A DNA stretch of 64,000 bases from SIG78 sp036677805 (GTDB lineage: Bacteria; Verrucomicrobiota; Lentisphaeria; Victivallales; Victivallaceae): positions 41,499-105,498 of the forward strand of contig JAVBVS010000020.1 in assembly GCA_036677805.1 (NCBI GenBank). Direction: 5' to 3'. The notes under the pieces are model-generated. The model had not been told where the DNA came from, did not search any database, and saw nothing but the letters and a program-made list of their open reading frames with translations. Made by a program: the position numbers and the translations under genes. Below, piece by piece: positions 37,401-45,995 of this stretch (positions are counted from its first letter, which is position 1; every line of letters begins with the position of its first letter).

Positions 37401-37493
37401 TGCAGGTGCCGCCGCCGGCGATCCGGCCGGGAACGACGATTCCCGACCGGGCGGCTCCGGCGGGTATGATTCAGCGCCGATTGAGTCTTTGCA

Positions 37494-38954
37494 CTACGAC
37501 CGGGATGGATCAAGCTCGCCAATCGGGAGCGGTTCGGAGGGAACCGGCGCTTCCCGGCGTTGCCGGTAGCGCTGGTAAAGCCCGAACATCAGCGGCAAAG
37601 ACAATAACGTCAGGCCGAAATCCCAGGCGAACAGATAGCGGTAGCTTCCCGTCACCGTAATGAAAAGCCCGCTCAGATAACCGCCGATTACCATGATAAT
37701 ACAGCGGAACAGCGTCGAAGCAGAGCTGAATTGTCCGTATTTTTCATACGGCAGAACCGCAATCATCAGCGGCTGGGTCGCCACCCCCTGAATCGTGTAG
37801 ACAATCGCCAGCAGCAATGTAATCGTCAGAAAGGTGCCGTAATTATCGCACCAGAAAAATCCCAGCAGATTGACCAATGTCACCAGCGCCAGCCCGCAAC
37901 CGAAGACGATGAACGCGTTGCTCCGGTCGATCCACCACCCCACCAGCGGACTCAGCAGCATGGAAAGAAGCATGTAGTACATCAAAGCTTCGCCAAAAAC
38001 TTCAACCGACAGGCCCAGTTCGTTTTGCGCAAACAGCAAGTTGAAGTTGGCGCGGCAGACCATCGACACTTCGGCGATGGTGATGGTCAGGTAAAACCAC
38101 CAGTAATAGCTGTCCTTGTAGCACTCGCGGCAAAAGGCGACCGTATTTTTCCATACCGAGCACTCTTTCTCCTCCGTGGTCAGCGGCGGATATTCCCCCT
38201 CGCGAATGCCAAACCAGAAGATGGTGAACGAGATGACATAAACCACCGAAATCCCCGTAAACGTCCAGTTCTGCCAACGGTCGGCCAGCGGCATCAGGAC
38301 GCGCGCGCCGACCATGCCCGCCGCCGCACAGGCAATCTGAAAAAAGACCGTGAAGCGGGCGAAATAGCGGCGCGGAATCAAATCGGCGTTGATATAATAG
38401 ATGGTGCAGCCGATGAAGACGCCCACAATGCCGCCAAGCACGCTGAAGACGCAAAGCAGGAACAAAATGGTTTCCGCCGCCGGCCGGCCGGTCATATTGG
38501 CAACCCATTCGCCCAGCTCCGGCGACCAGCCCAGCCCGATATAGCACAAAGCCATGCCCAAGGCCGAACCGACGATATAGGGTTTGCGCCGCCCGAAGGG
38601 ACCGCGGGTGCGATCGCTTTTAATGCTGATGATCGGCTGCATCAGCACGATCAATACATAAGGCATGCTGGTCATGATCGCGGCGATCAGCTGGTCGGAA
38701 GCGCCGTAACGCTTGAAGATCACCGGCAAAATGGCGATCAGGTTGCGCTCCAAACTCCAGAAGAACACCCCCCAGAGCAACACCATTGCCGTAATCAGCA
38801 AGCCCCGCCGCGTATAAATCAACCCGCCGATACGCAAATCGCCGGCGCCGTCGTCTCCGGGCATATCGGGCACTTGTTGGTAGCGCCACGCATCCCGCCG
38901 CAAAAGATATTTCATCGGATTTTCAAATTTCCCACTCAATTCGTCCATCGCCAC
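37494..38954 (-). CDS. MFS transporter (sugar/oligosaccharide type)
   Basis: A 486-residue integral membrane protein with about 12 transmembrane segments. An MFS loop 2-3 motif reads SDRTRGPFGRRKPYIVGS, as in glycoside-pentoside-hexuronide and SLC45-like sugar symporters. It probably imports oligosaccharides released by the operon's hydrolases. The start is a GTG at 38954 behind AAGGTGG, overlapping the preceding gene by 32 bases; the ATG at 38948 or 38915 is possible. Last gene of the minus-strand operon. The convergent sialidase-like gene ends 93 bases away. Confidence 0.88.
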   Translation of the reverse strand: MAMDELSGKFENPMKYLLRRDAWRYQQVPDMPGDDGAGDLRIGGLIYTRRGLLITAMVLLWGVFFWSLERNLIAILPVIFKRYGASDQLIAAIMTSMPYVLIVLMQPIISIKSDRTRGPFGRRKPYIVGSALGMALCYIGLGWSPELGEWVANMTGRPAAETILFLLCVFSVLGGIVGVFIGCTIYYINADLIPRRYFARFTVFFQIACAAAGMVGARVLMPLADRWQNWTFTGISVVYVISFTIFWFGIREGEYPPLTTEEKECSVWKNTVAFCRECYKDSYYWWFYLTITIAEVSMVCRANFNLLFAQNELGLSVEVFGEALMYYMLLSMLLSPLVGWWIDRSNAFIVFGCGLALVTLVNLLGFFWCDNYGTFLTITLLLAIVYTIQGVATQPLMIAVLPYEKYGQFSSASTLFRCIIMVIGGYLSGLFITVTGSYRYLFAWDFGLTLLSLPLMFGLYQRYRQRREAPVPSEPLPIGELDPSRS

Positions 38955-41403
38955 CGATCAACCCACCTTGCTCCAGCATCCCCGACAACGCCGCGCCGCC
39001 CTCCAGCAGCGCTCCGGCCGAAGCCGTAAATACCAACGTCAATTCATGCCGTCCCGCCGCCAGCGACAGCGGAAAACAGTACGGTGCGAAAATGGCGGTT
39101 CCGGCTTTTTCGCCGTCCAGCAGCAGTTCGCAAACGCCGCCGACGCGCGGCAGCGTCAGGATCACGTCAGCCGTCTCCCGGCATACGCACTGCCAACGGC
39201 AGACCGCGCGCCCCGGATAAAACATCTGCCCCCGCTCCGCCCACGGCCCCGCCGTCAACTGCTTCCGGCGCGGCGCAAGTTCGATGGTGGCACGTTCCGG
39301 TGCATACAAAGCCAGGTTGTAGGTTTCCCGGATCAGGCGGCCTGCTTTGCCCGGCGTCGCGACCTTCACGTCGAATTCGCCCCGCAGGAAGCAGCTTTCC
39401 GTTTCCGAAAGCGCCCCGGTAAATTCCAGTTCGTGCCACCCCGCGTCGGACGCGGCCAAAGGGCAGCGGCAGTAATCGTCCGCCCAATGGCGCAGCGGCG
39501 CAAATTCCGCCAGAATCACCCCGTCGCAGCGCACTTCCCCGACGAAACCGGCCGGAATATCCAGCGCCAGCTCCGGCAGCGCCGCCAGATTCCGCCACCG
39601 GAACAACCGGTGCGTTTCATCGCGCCGCTCCCAATATTCCAGCGGAATCACATTGGCTTCCTCGAACTCGACCGGCAGCGTCTCCGGCAAGGGCAGAGTT
39701 TGCGCCCGGCGCTCCGGCCGACGGTATTGTTCGCAGGGACCGCCCAGGACCGCCATTTCACCGGGTTCCAGAGCAATTTCGCAATCGCGCCCGCCATAGT
39801 GCAATATCCCGCTCAGCTCCCGATCGCTCCAGATATTGGCGGCAATCAGGAATTCGGCGCCGTCGGCGAGAATCCGGCGCATATAGTGAAGTTCGCCGCC
39901 GCTGAACGCAATGTCGCCGCCCGGCAATCCTTCCGGCAGGGGACCGCCGTTCCATTGTTCGGGATCGATGATCAAAGCGAAATCCGCGCGATGATGGCGA
40001 ACGTATTCCGGCGTTACGATCACATAGCCCGCGCCGCTCCGGTTGAGCCGGTCGCAAAGCGCGAAAATCCGGCGGCCGTCACTTTCACCGCGCCAGAGCG
40101 CCCGAGTCGGAGCGATCACCGCGACGGCGGCGGCCAGATTGCCCATGGAGGCGATTTCGCACCAATGCGCCAGATCGTCATTGAATTGCCGCAGGCCCGT
40201 GCGCAAAGAGCCGTGGAGAAACTCCGGCGGCGCGAAAAACTTGGTGGAACCATGAAAGCGATGATGCACCGCATGAGGCACGATGAAGTTGACGCCCTGC
40301 ATGATCTGCCACGCGGCGATCCGCCGCAAGTCCTGAAAGGAGGCCGAAAAATTGGTCGCGGCGAACATCTCGCACATCACCCGCTTGCGCCGGAACATGA
40401 AGGCCGCCGAGGCGGCATACTTGGCTCGCAAGTCAAATGCGGTGTTGGCAAAATCGGAATCACGGGGTTTTTCGCCCGTCCCCCAGAGCGCCGCCGGAAT
40501 CCGATAGCGGCGGTCGTAGTGAGTGCCGCCGTCGAGCAGCAGGATTTCATGATCGGTCCCCGGGCAGTCGCTGTGCGCCAGCAGCGTAAAAGGATCGCCT
40601 TCGCTGAAAATCGAACTGCGCCGACATGCCGACAGCGGCAGCGGGCCGGTGTCGGAAGTGTGAAACGTGTAGCTCAATCCATTGGCCCGGCACCAGGCGT
40701 GATTGTTGGCGAACCACTGCTGATAGAGTTCGCCCGCCAGCTGCCAGTAATCCTCCTGAGCCTGCGGTGCGCGGCCGTTCAGAATCGCGTCGAGATGTGG
40801 TTCCACCGCATATCCATAACGGGTGCGGAATGCGGCGGAAAAATTTTCCGACCACGGGAAATAAGGTTCGCCTGGCAATGCTCCGAGCACGAAGTGATTG
40901 ATCCGACGATTGTCGCAGTCGGAAAAAAAGCCGTGAAAGCCGTTGCCGAAATACTGGCCGAGATGTTTTTTATGCGCCTCGTAAACCAGTTCGATGAAGA
41001 GTTCCGAGCTTTCCGGCAGTTCGAATGCCGGAAAGCCCCACGGCACGGCGGCGACTTCGGCGTGGCCCGCCGCATTCCGCCGCAATCGCTGCTGGCCGAG
41101 CGCCGGATTGCGCGCCAGAATCCGTCCGGCGGCGTCGCCGGGCGGATAGTCGAAGCCGTCGTTGAGCCACAATTCCAGCTTGAATTCCCGCCCGGCGATG
41201 ATGAAATTTTCGAGCGTTTCGAACCAGAAATCACTCAGATAACGCTGTTCGTCGAACCCGGCGGGCGGCTTGTTGAAAAGCACACAGCCGCCGTATCCGG
41301 CTTCGGCAAGCTCCCGCATCGCGGCACGGCAGGCGGCGGGAGTCAGTTCCGCCGGATCGGCGGTATTGATGAAATAAAACGGGATCGGACGGAAAGCACT
41401 CAT
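38923..41403 (-). CDS. Large glycoside-hydrolase-like protein (GH106/GH2-like layout)
   Basis: An 826-residue protein without a clear signal peptide. The N-terminal barrel starts PFYFINTADPAELTPAACRA and continues MRELAEAGYGGCVLFNKPP, the layout of GH106-type rhamnosidases. HGFFSDCDNRRINHF, FHTSDTGPLPLSACRR and CEMFAATNFSASFQDLRRIA follow. The C-terminal 250 residues form a galactose-binding-like beta-sandwich (GWHELEFTGALSETESCFL, LPRVGGVCELLLDGEKAG). The family assignment is tentative and rests on domain order. It lies 7 bases after the small secreted protein gene and overlaps the transporter gene, which suggests one transcript. Confidence 0.55.
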   Translation of the reverse strand: MSAFRPIPFYFINTADPAELTPAACRAAMRELAEAGYGGCVLFNKPPAGFDEQRYLSDFWFETLENFIIAGREFKLELWLNDGFDYPPGDAAGRILARNPALGQQRLRRNAAGHAEVAAVPWGFPAFELPESSELFIELVYEAHKKHLGQYFGNGFHGFFSDCDNRRINHFVLGALPGEPYFPWSENFSAAFRTRYGYAVEPHLDAILNGRAPQAQEDYWQLAGELYQQWFANNHAWCRANGLSYTFHTSDTGPLPLSACRRSSIFSEGDPFTLLAHSDCPGTDHEILLLDGGTHYDRRYRIPAALWGTGEKPRDSDFANTAFDLRAKYAASAAFMFRRKRVMCEMFAATNFSASFQDLRRIAAWQIMQGVNFIVPHAVHHRFHGSTKFFAPPEFLHGSLRTGLRQFNDDLAHWCEIASMGNLAAAVAVIAPTRALWRGESDGRRIFALCDRLNRSGAGYVIVTPEYVRHHRADFALIIDPEQWNGGPLPEGLPGGDIAFSGGELHYMRRILADGAEFLIAANIWSDRELSGILHYGGRDCEIALEPGEMAVLGGPCEQYRRPERRAQTLPLPETLPVEFEEANVIPLEYWERRDETHRLFRWRNLAALPELALDIPAGFVGEVRCDGVILAEFAPLRHWADDYCRCPLAASDAGWHELEFTGALSETESCFLRGEFDVKVATPGKAGRLIRETYNLALYAPERATIELAPRRKQLTAGPWAERGQMFYPGRAVCRWQCVCRETADVILTLPRVGGVCELLLDGEKAGTAIFAPYCFPLSLAAGRHELTLVFTASAGALLEGGAALSGMLEQGGLIGGDGRIEWEI

Positions 41404-41410
41404 GGCAACT

Positions 41411-42043
41411 TCACTTTTCGGCGGTCAGAGTCAGGCGCTTCAGCGTCAGCGTTCCGACACCGCCGGAAACCGCCAGCCGGAAACTCGCGGCGGGAGCGGT
41501 ATCACCATGGTCGATATAGACCGCACGGTCGTTGAAACGCACCTCATACTGTCCGCTTTTCCGCACGATGACCAGAACACCGGAGATCGCCGGGGCATTC
41601 AAAACCTGCGGTGTCCGCGCCATCGTTTTGCCCGAATGGCCCGGGTTGCCGCCGATGCGGAGCGGTCCGCCAAAGGCTTCCCGCTCGATCGCGCCTTCGA
41701 TCAATTTCTCGCCGTTTTCAGTCAGCAGCTGAAAGCGGAAAGCGCCCGGTTGCCCCGCTTCCGCGGATTTGAAATCCAGCGCCGCCGTCAGCCGGAAATT
41801 GCCGACGACATAATTGACATCGCAATCGAGATAGGCCTCGGCTCCCGGCCGGGCGTTTTCGAGTCCGGTAATCGTCAACCCGTTCTTGAGCGGCCGTTCC
41901 CAGGCAATGCCGGAGCACTTGACCTTGTAGTCCAGACTCCAGTCACCGCCGAGTTCCGGTCCGGGAAAGGTCTCATCGAATCCCGGTGCCGCCGCCAGCC
42001 CCCAAGCCAGCGGCAGCATCGCGGCGAACAGCCAGACTTTCAT
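41411..42043 (-). CDS. Secreted beta-sandwich protein, related to the neighbour's N-terminal domain
   Basis: A 210-residue secreted protein (signal peptide MKVWLFAAMLPLAWGLAAA). The rest is beta-rich: FDETFPGPELGGDWSLDYKV, NFRLTAALDFKSAEAGQPGA, LVIVRKSGQYEVRFNDRAVY, FRLAVSGGVGTLTLKRLTL. The order of strands resembles concanavalin-like (3-keto-disaccharide hydrolase/LamG-like) sandwiches. It also resembles residues 40-220 of the protein encoded upstream. It is possibly a stand-alone carbohydrate-binding module. The ATG at 42043 overlaps the upstream stop (ATGA) and follows GGAGCGG. No catalytic residues are recognisable. Confidence 0.65.
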   Translation of the reverse strand: MKVWLFAAMLPLAWGLAAAPGFDETFPGPELGGDWSLDYKVKCSGIAWERPLKNGLTITGLENARPGAEAYLDCDVNYVVGNFRLTAALDFKSAEAGQPGAFRFQLLTENGEKLIEGAIEREAFGGPLRIGGNPGHSGKTMARTPQVLNAPAISGVLVIVRKSGQYEVRFNDRAVYIDHGDTAPAASFRLAVSGGVGTLTLKRLTLTAEK

Positions 42044-43983
42044 CGCGCCGCCGCTCCATTCTTCAGCCGCAGCAGGACGCCGCTGCCCGGGGCAATGTCG
42101 AGCTTCGCCCGGGAACCGCCGGCATCCTGCCATTCGCGTTTGAACTGGTCGAAGCGTTCCAGCGCTCCCGGAGCAACCAGCGTGGTCTGCGCATGGTTCG
42201 CGTAATCGAGGTTGACCACCAGCACATGGGTCGGCTGGCCCGCGGTTCCGAAGTATCCGAGGATGAAGCCGGTCACCGGCGGCCGGAGATTCAGGAAATT
42301 GTCGCCTTCGGCGACCGCGGTCACCGGTTCGGTCAGGCCTTGAGAACGGTTTTCGAGCTTCGGCTCAAGCTGAAAGACACCGGTTTCGGGCAGAGTTTCG
42401 ACGCCGTAAGGTATTTCTCCGGTGTGATAGGCTCCCAATGATTTCAACGGCTGGAGTTCCTTCGCGATGGCCAGAAATTCCCGGTTGATCGACTTGGCCG
42501 CTTCGTACAGCGGACCGGTCTTGCCGGTTTCGGGATCGAGCATCGATCCCCAATGCCCCTTGTAACCGTACACATAGCAGGAGAGCCCCTGCGAACCGTA
42601 GGCCAAACTGGTGTATGCCAGATAGCGGTACTCGTCCGGAGTCGGGACCCGTGTCGCCGTAGTCCAGGCACAGCCCTGCACAATGTTCATCGAAGGGATA
42701 TCGTGTTCCAACGCCGCCTTGCGGATCATCGCCTGATTGTTGAAGTAACTGCCGCGGTCGCCTTTTTTGAAGAAGGTATAGTGGTCGTAGCTCAAGAGCT
42801 GCGGCTGAAGCCGGGTAAAGTATTCTTTGATATGGGCGTTGTAGGCTTCGGTCGGAGTGCCTTGATGACCGAGCTGTTCATTGCTCGCACCATATGGATA
42901 CATATTGTTGAAGTGCAGGATTCCCGGCGCGTGTTGCTTTACGAACTCGACCCGCTTCTGGGCTTTGAGCATGCGTTCGCCGCCGGGTTCGTCGCCGCAG
43001 CTCACGCCGTAGAGCGCCGGATGGTCCTTGATGCTGTCGAGCCAGTTGGCGAGGCGTTCCTGATTTTCCGGCGTATCGGGTTCGCAGGGCAGCCAGAGAA
43101 TGCCGCGCAAGCCGTGCCGCTGCATGATATCAAGATCGAACATGGTCTGGCCGAAGGCGACGTTCCAGCCGCCCGCCGCGAGCTCCGCGGCGAATTCATC
43201 GCTCATGTCCGGGCCCGCCCAGTACCAGATGATCGGTTCACCCAGCGTCCACTGCTTTGCTTCCGCTTTTTCGGCCGTCGCCGCAACCGCCGGGACACCC
43301 GGAGCGAATGCAATCCGTTTCACCGTGAACCGCCCGAAATGGCTGGCCGGAAGCTTGTCGCTGCCGGCGTAACGCAGATGTTTGAAAACCAGCCGCAACG
43401 CGGTAATCGGCTCCGTCGTCCCTTTGCCGCCGGCGAGTTTCCAGTCGCGCAGCCGCAGGGTGTACTCGTCGCCCTGCCGCACGATCGTGAAAGCGCCGCC
43501 CGCCTTCAGCGGAATCGCGAGCGCCTCGCCCTGGCGCGGCTGTCCGATCCAGCCTCCGGCCCGTCCCTGATAGGCGATCCACTGATCGGTGATGCCGATT
43601 TCGGCCGCGATCTTGCCGTCGGCGGTGACCGCCTGAAGCATCACTTCGCCCATGAAGGCGTTGTCAAGCAAATCCCAGTCGATATCCAGCGTCGCGGTGA
43701 AATCGCCCGCGGCCGAACCGACGGGACGCTCAAGCATATAAACCGTCGCGCCGCCAGCCGTGGGACTTTCGGCCGTAAATCCGGTCACCGTCAACGCCGG
43801 CGCATCGGCCGCCAGCGCCAGACCGGTCGCATTTTTTATTTCCGCCTGCCGCCATTCGGACGCGAATCCCGCCTCCGGTTTTTCTTCAAACGGCGCCGGA
43901 GCCGGGTTTTCCGCCGCCATTGCCGTTGCGGCCAGTATGGCCAACAAGCCGAGTCCGATCATTTTCCGCCATGTCTGCATCAT
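42040..43983 (-). CDS. Secreted TIM-barrel glycoside hydrolase-like protein with N-terminal beta-sandwich
   Basis: A 647-residue secreted protein (signal peptide ending near AATAMAAE). Residues 40-220 form a beta-sandwich (FTATLDIDWDLLDNAFMGEV ... FTIVRQGDEYTLRLRD). A barrel-like domain follows with WNVAFGQTMFDLDIMQRHGL, ALYGVSCGDEPGGERML (Asp-Glu-Pro, about residues 325-327), a LSYDHYTFFKKGD segment and AYTSLAYGSQGLSCYVYGY. A small C-terminal beta domain (VLVVNLDYANHAQTTL ... GSGVLLRLKNG) closes it. The layout is that of GH42- or GH5-like enzymes but the exact family is not recognised. The ATG at 43983 follows AGGAGGAG. It overlaps the next gene by four bases. Confidence 0.68.
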   Translation of the reverse strand: MMQTWRKMIGLGLLAILAATAMAAENPAPAPFEEKPEAGFASEWRQAEIKNATGLALAADAPALTVTGFTAESPTAGGATVYMLERPVGSAAGDFTATLDIDWDLLDNAFMGEVMLQAVTADGKIAAEIGITDQWIAYQGRAGGWIGQPRQGEALAIPLKAGGAFTIVRQGDEYTLRLRDWKLAGGKGTTEPITALRLVFKHLRYAGSDKLPASHFGRFTVKRIAFAPGVPAVAATAEKAEAKQWTLGEPIIWYWAGPDMSDEFAAELAAGGWNVAFGQTMFDLDIMQRHGLRGILWLPCEPDTPENQERLANWLDSIKDHPALYGVSCGDEPGGERMLKAQKRVEFVKQHAPGILHFNNMYPYGASNEQLGHQGTPTEAYNAHIKEYFTRLQPQLLSYDHYTFFKKGDRGSYFNNQAMIRKAALEHDIPSMNIVQGCAWTTATRVPTPDEYRYLAYTSLAYGSQGLSCYVYGYKGHWGSMLDPETGKTGPLYEAAKSINREFLAIAKELQPLKSLGAYHTGEIPYGVETLPETGVFQLEPKLENRSQGLTEPVTAVAEGDNFLNLRPPVTGFILGYFGTAGQPTHVLVVNLDYANHAQTTLVAPGALERFDQFKREWQDAGGSRAKLDIAPGSGVLLRLKNGAAAR

Positions 43984-44024
43984 GTTTTATTTCTCCTCCT
44001 GCTGAGTGCGTGTCATCCAGAATC

Positions 44025-44744
44025 TTATTCCGATTTTCCCATTTTGAAATCCGACGGCGCGGCTTTGACCCATTGTTCCGGAGCGATCAATTCGACATGG
44101 CCGTCAACATAACCGCAGGGAACCTGTTTGCCGTCGGAATGGCTTCGGCTGAGCAGCGGCACAGCCTCCGTTCCCGGCGCGGTATTGTCCCAGGCCATCC
44201 AGGCGCCCTTGGTGACGGTATCGAAACCAATATCGACATGCGACGCCATCGCGCTGGGAGTATCGATGCTGCCGAGCATGCGCCGGACATAGGTGGCGTT
44301 ATTGGCCATGCCCAGCCAGACATTCTGAGCATAATCCACCCCCTGAAGTCCGCCTTTGCCGCGAGTATAGAAAGTGGGCGCGGGCAATGCCCGGGTCGAC
44401 GCGGAACAGCGGAAATAGGTCAGCGCATCGTTGGCATTGCCCTTGATGGAGCCGGTATCGCGATAGGCCAGATATTCCCCCTCGTACGTATACCCGAGGT
44501 ACATGGCGACAAAGGTAGTCCACCATTTCTGGCCGTCGCCGCCGGCTTGAATCCAGTCCTGATTATCCTGCCCATAGAGCGCAGTGGTCAGAGCCACCGA
44601 TTTCATATTGGCGGCGCAATTGGAAGTTTTGGCCCGGTCCCGGGCCGCCGAAAGCGCGGGCAGCAGCATGGCCGCCAGGATGGCGATGATCGCAATAACC
44701 ACCAGAAGCTCAATCAATGTGAATCTCTTTCGTTTCATACCCAT
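44025..44744 (-). CDS. DUF1559-type pseudopilin (prepilin-like protein)
   Basis: A 239-residue protein starting MGMKRKRFTLIELLVVIAII, a prepilin leader with hydrophobic helix. The globular domain has FRCSASTRAL and HSDGKQVPCGYVDGHVEL, an H-X10-DG variant of the family's H-X9-DG motif. It is second in the operon after the GntR/LacI-type regulator (42-base gap), directly before the secreted TIM-barrel protein (41-base gap). AGGGAAAA precedes the ATG; a second ATG two codons later is possible. Confidence 0.92.
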   Translation of the reverse strand: MGMKRKRFTLIELLVVIAIIAILAAMLLPALSAARDRAKTSNCAANMKSVALTTALYGQDNQDWIQAGGDGQKWWTTFVAMYLGYTYEGEYLAYRDTGSIKGNANDALTYFRCSASTRALPAPTFYTRGKGGLQGVDYAQNVWLGMANNATYVRRMLGSIDTPSAMASHVDIGFDTVTKGAWMAWDNTAPGTEAVPLLSRSHSDGKQVPCGYVDGHVELIAPEQWVKAAPSDFKMGKSE

Positions 44745-44786
44745 TTTTCCCTGCCTTTCGATCTCTGTGGATTTTTTTCAAATATA

Positions 44787-45824
44787 CTAAAGCGAAATAG
44801 CTTCCGGTGCCGGCAAAGAGGCATATTCCAGCTCTGCCGGAACCAGCAAACGTTCCGGAACGCCCCCGGCCAACAGCCGGGCGATCAGCTCCACCGCTCT
44901 GACCGCCATCGTCGCCACCGGTTGCACCGACCATACCGTCCGGGGATAGGCCTCATCCCCGGAAGCGGGAGCATTGAAGCTCCCGAACCACATCAGTTCC
45001 GGATCGCAGCCGGCGCGATGCAACGCCCGGCCCATCGCCGGCCAGATCGCTCCCTGTGCGCAAACCACCGCGTCGTAACGCTCTTTGCGCAACAATGCCG
45101 CTGCGGCTTCGATCACCACTTCGTCCGATCCTTCCATATTGCCGGCGCCGATCGCATCGACGGCGCCGCCGCCGGCGGAGAGCGCTTCGCGCAACCCTTC
45201 GCAGCGCAGCGCGGCAAACATCATCCGCATATCGTAACTCAAATAGAGCACCCGACGCACCCCGCGCTCGGTCAACGCTTCGCCAAGCGTACGCCCGTCG
45301 CTGCGGAAGTCGCCGGAGACATAACTGACCGCCGGATAATCGAAGGCGCGGTTGAAGAGCAGCAGATGCAAATTCAGCGCCGCCAGCCGCGTGATCGTCT
45401 CCGCATCGCGGTAGAGACTCGGCGCCAGCCAGATCGCCGCGCTCGGAGCGGCCTGACGCAGTTCGTACTGAAGCGCCTCCTCATTGCCGTCGTAATGATA
45501 AAAGATCATGTGATAATTGCGTTCGCGCGCGGCGTTGAACAACCCCATTACGAACTCGCCGTTGACATCGGCCTGCGCCGGCAGAATCAGAAAAATCCGC
45601 TCCGCCGACAACGGATTGCCGACCTTGCGGATGAAGCAGCCCTTGCCCTGCCGCCGATAGACCAGACCATGCGCCACCAGCCTGTCGAGCGCACCGCGCA
45701 CGGTAACCGTGCTGACATTGAACTGTTCGCGCAGCTGATTCTGGCTCGGCAGCATGTCATCGTGCTGCCCGCGTTCGATCAGGCCCATCAGATAGTTTAC
45801 GATTTGTTCCTGCAATACCGGCAT
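44787..45824 (-). CDS. GntR-type regulator with LacI-like sensor domain
   Basis: A 345-residue regulator. The winged helix-turn-helix is QEQIVNYLMGLIERGQHDDM then LPSQNQLREQFNVSTVTVRG and ALDRLVAHGLVYRRQGKGCF (residues 5-65), GntR type. From residue 75 on comes a LacI-like periplasmic-binding fold (RIFLILPAQADVNGEFVMGL, IWLAPSLYRDAETITRLAAL, YDAVVCAQGAIWPAMGRALH, RTVWSVQPVATMAVRAVELI). It probably binds a sugar and controls its own operon (37494-45824). A near-consensus promoter and a palindrome just downstream of the -10 support autoregulation. Confidence 0.93.
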   Translation of the reverse strand: MPVLQEQIVNYLMGLIERGQHDDMLPSQNQLREQFNVSTVTVRGALDRLVAHGLVYRRQGKGCFIRKVGNPLSAERIFLILPAQADVNGEFVMGLFNAARERNYHMIFYHYDGNEEALQYELRQAAPSAAIWLAPSLYRDAETITRLAALNLHLLLFNRAFDYPAVSYVSGDFRSDGRTLGEALTERGVRRVLYLSYDMRMMFAALRCEGLREALSAGGGAVDAIGAGNMEGSDEVVIEAAAALLRKERYDAVVCAQGAIWPAMGRALHRAGCDPELMWFGSFNAPASGDEAYPRTVWSVQPVATMAVRAVELIARLLAGGVPERLLVPAELEYASLPAPEAISL

Positions 45825-45843
45825 GACTTGAAAACCCGCATGT

Positions 45844-45860
45844 TAACTTATCTTATGTTA
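45844..45860. promoter_or_regulatory. Candidate operator of the GntR/LacI-type regulator
   Basis: A 17-base palindrome, TAACTTA-TCT-TATGTTA, with one mismatched pair. It lies immediately downstream of the -10 box (45862-45867), around the expected transcription start, which is a typical repressor position. Confidence 0.6.
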
Positions 45861-45861
45861 T

Positions 45862-45890
45862 ATTATATCAAATAAATTCCAAAAAGTCAA
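45862..45890 (-). promoter_or_regulatory. Near-consensus promoter of the 37.5-45.8 kb operon
   Basis: Minus-strand TTGACT (45885-45890), 17-base spacer, TATAAT (45862-45867), 38 bases upstream of the ATG at 45824. Confidence 0.88.
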
Positions 45891-45995
45891 GGGCAAATTT
45901 GAAAAAAACTCTGAATTTTATGCTTCATCCTTGCAATCCGGCGTGATTTCGGTTACATTGATAGCCGGATCGATACAATGGCGAGGAATCGGAAA

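Noticed and set aside
38968..41535. 855-codon plus-strand frame
   Set aside because: Antisense of the large hydrolase gene; Arg/Gln/His-rich composition and no ribosome site.
45978..45995. Earlier start of the 325-residue secreted protein
   Set aside because: The later ATG has a GAGGAATCGG box and gives a cleaner signal peptide.
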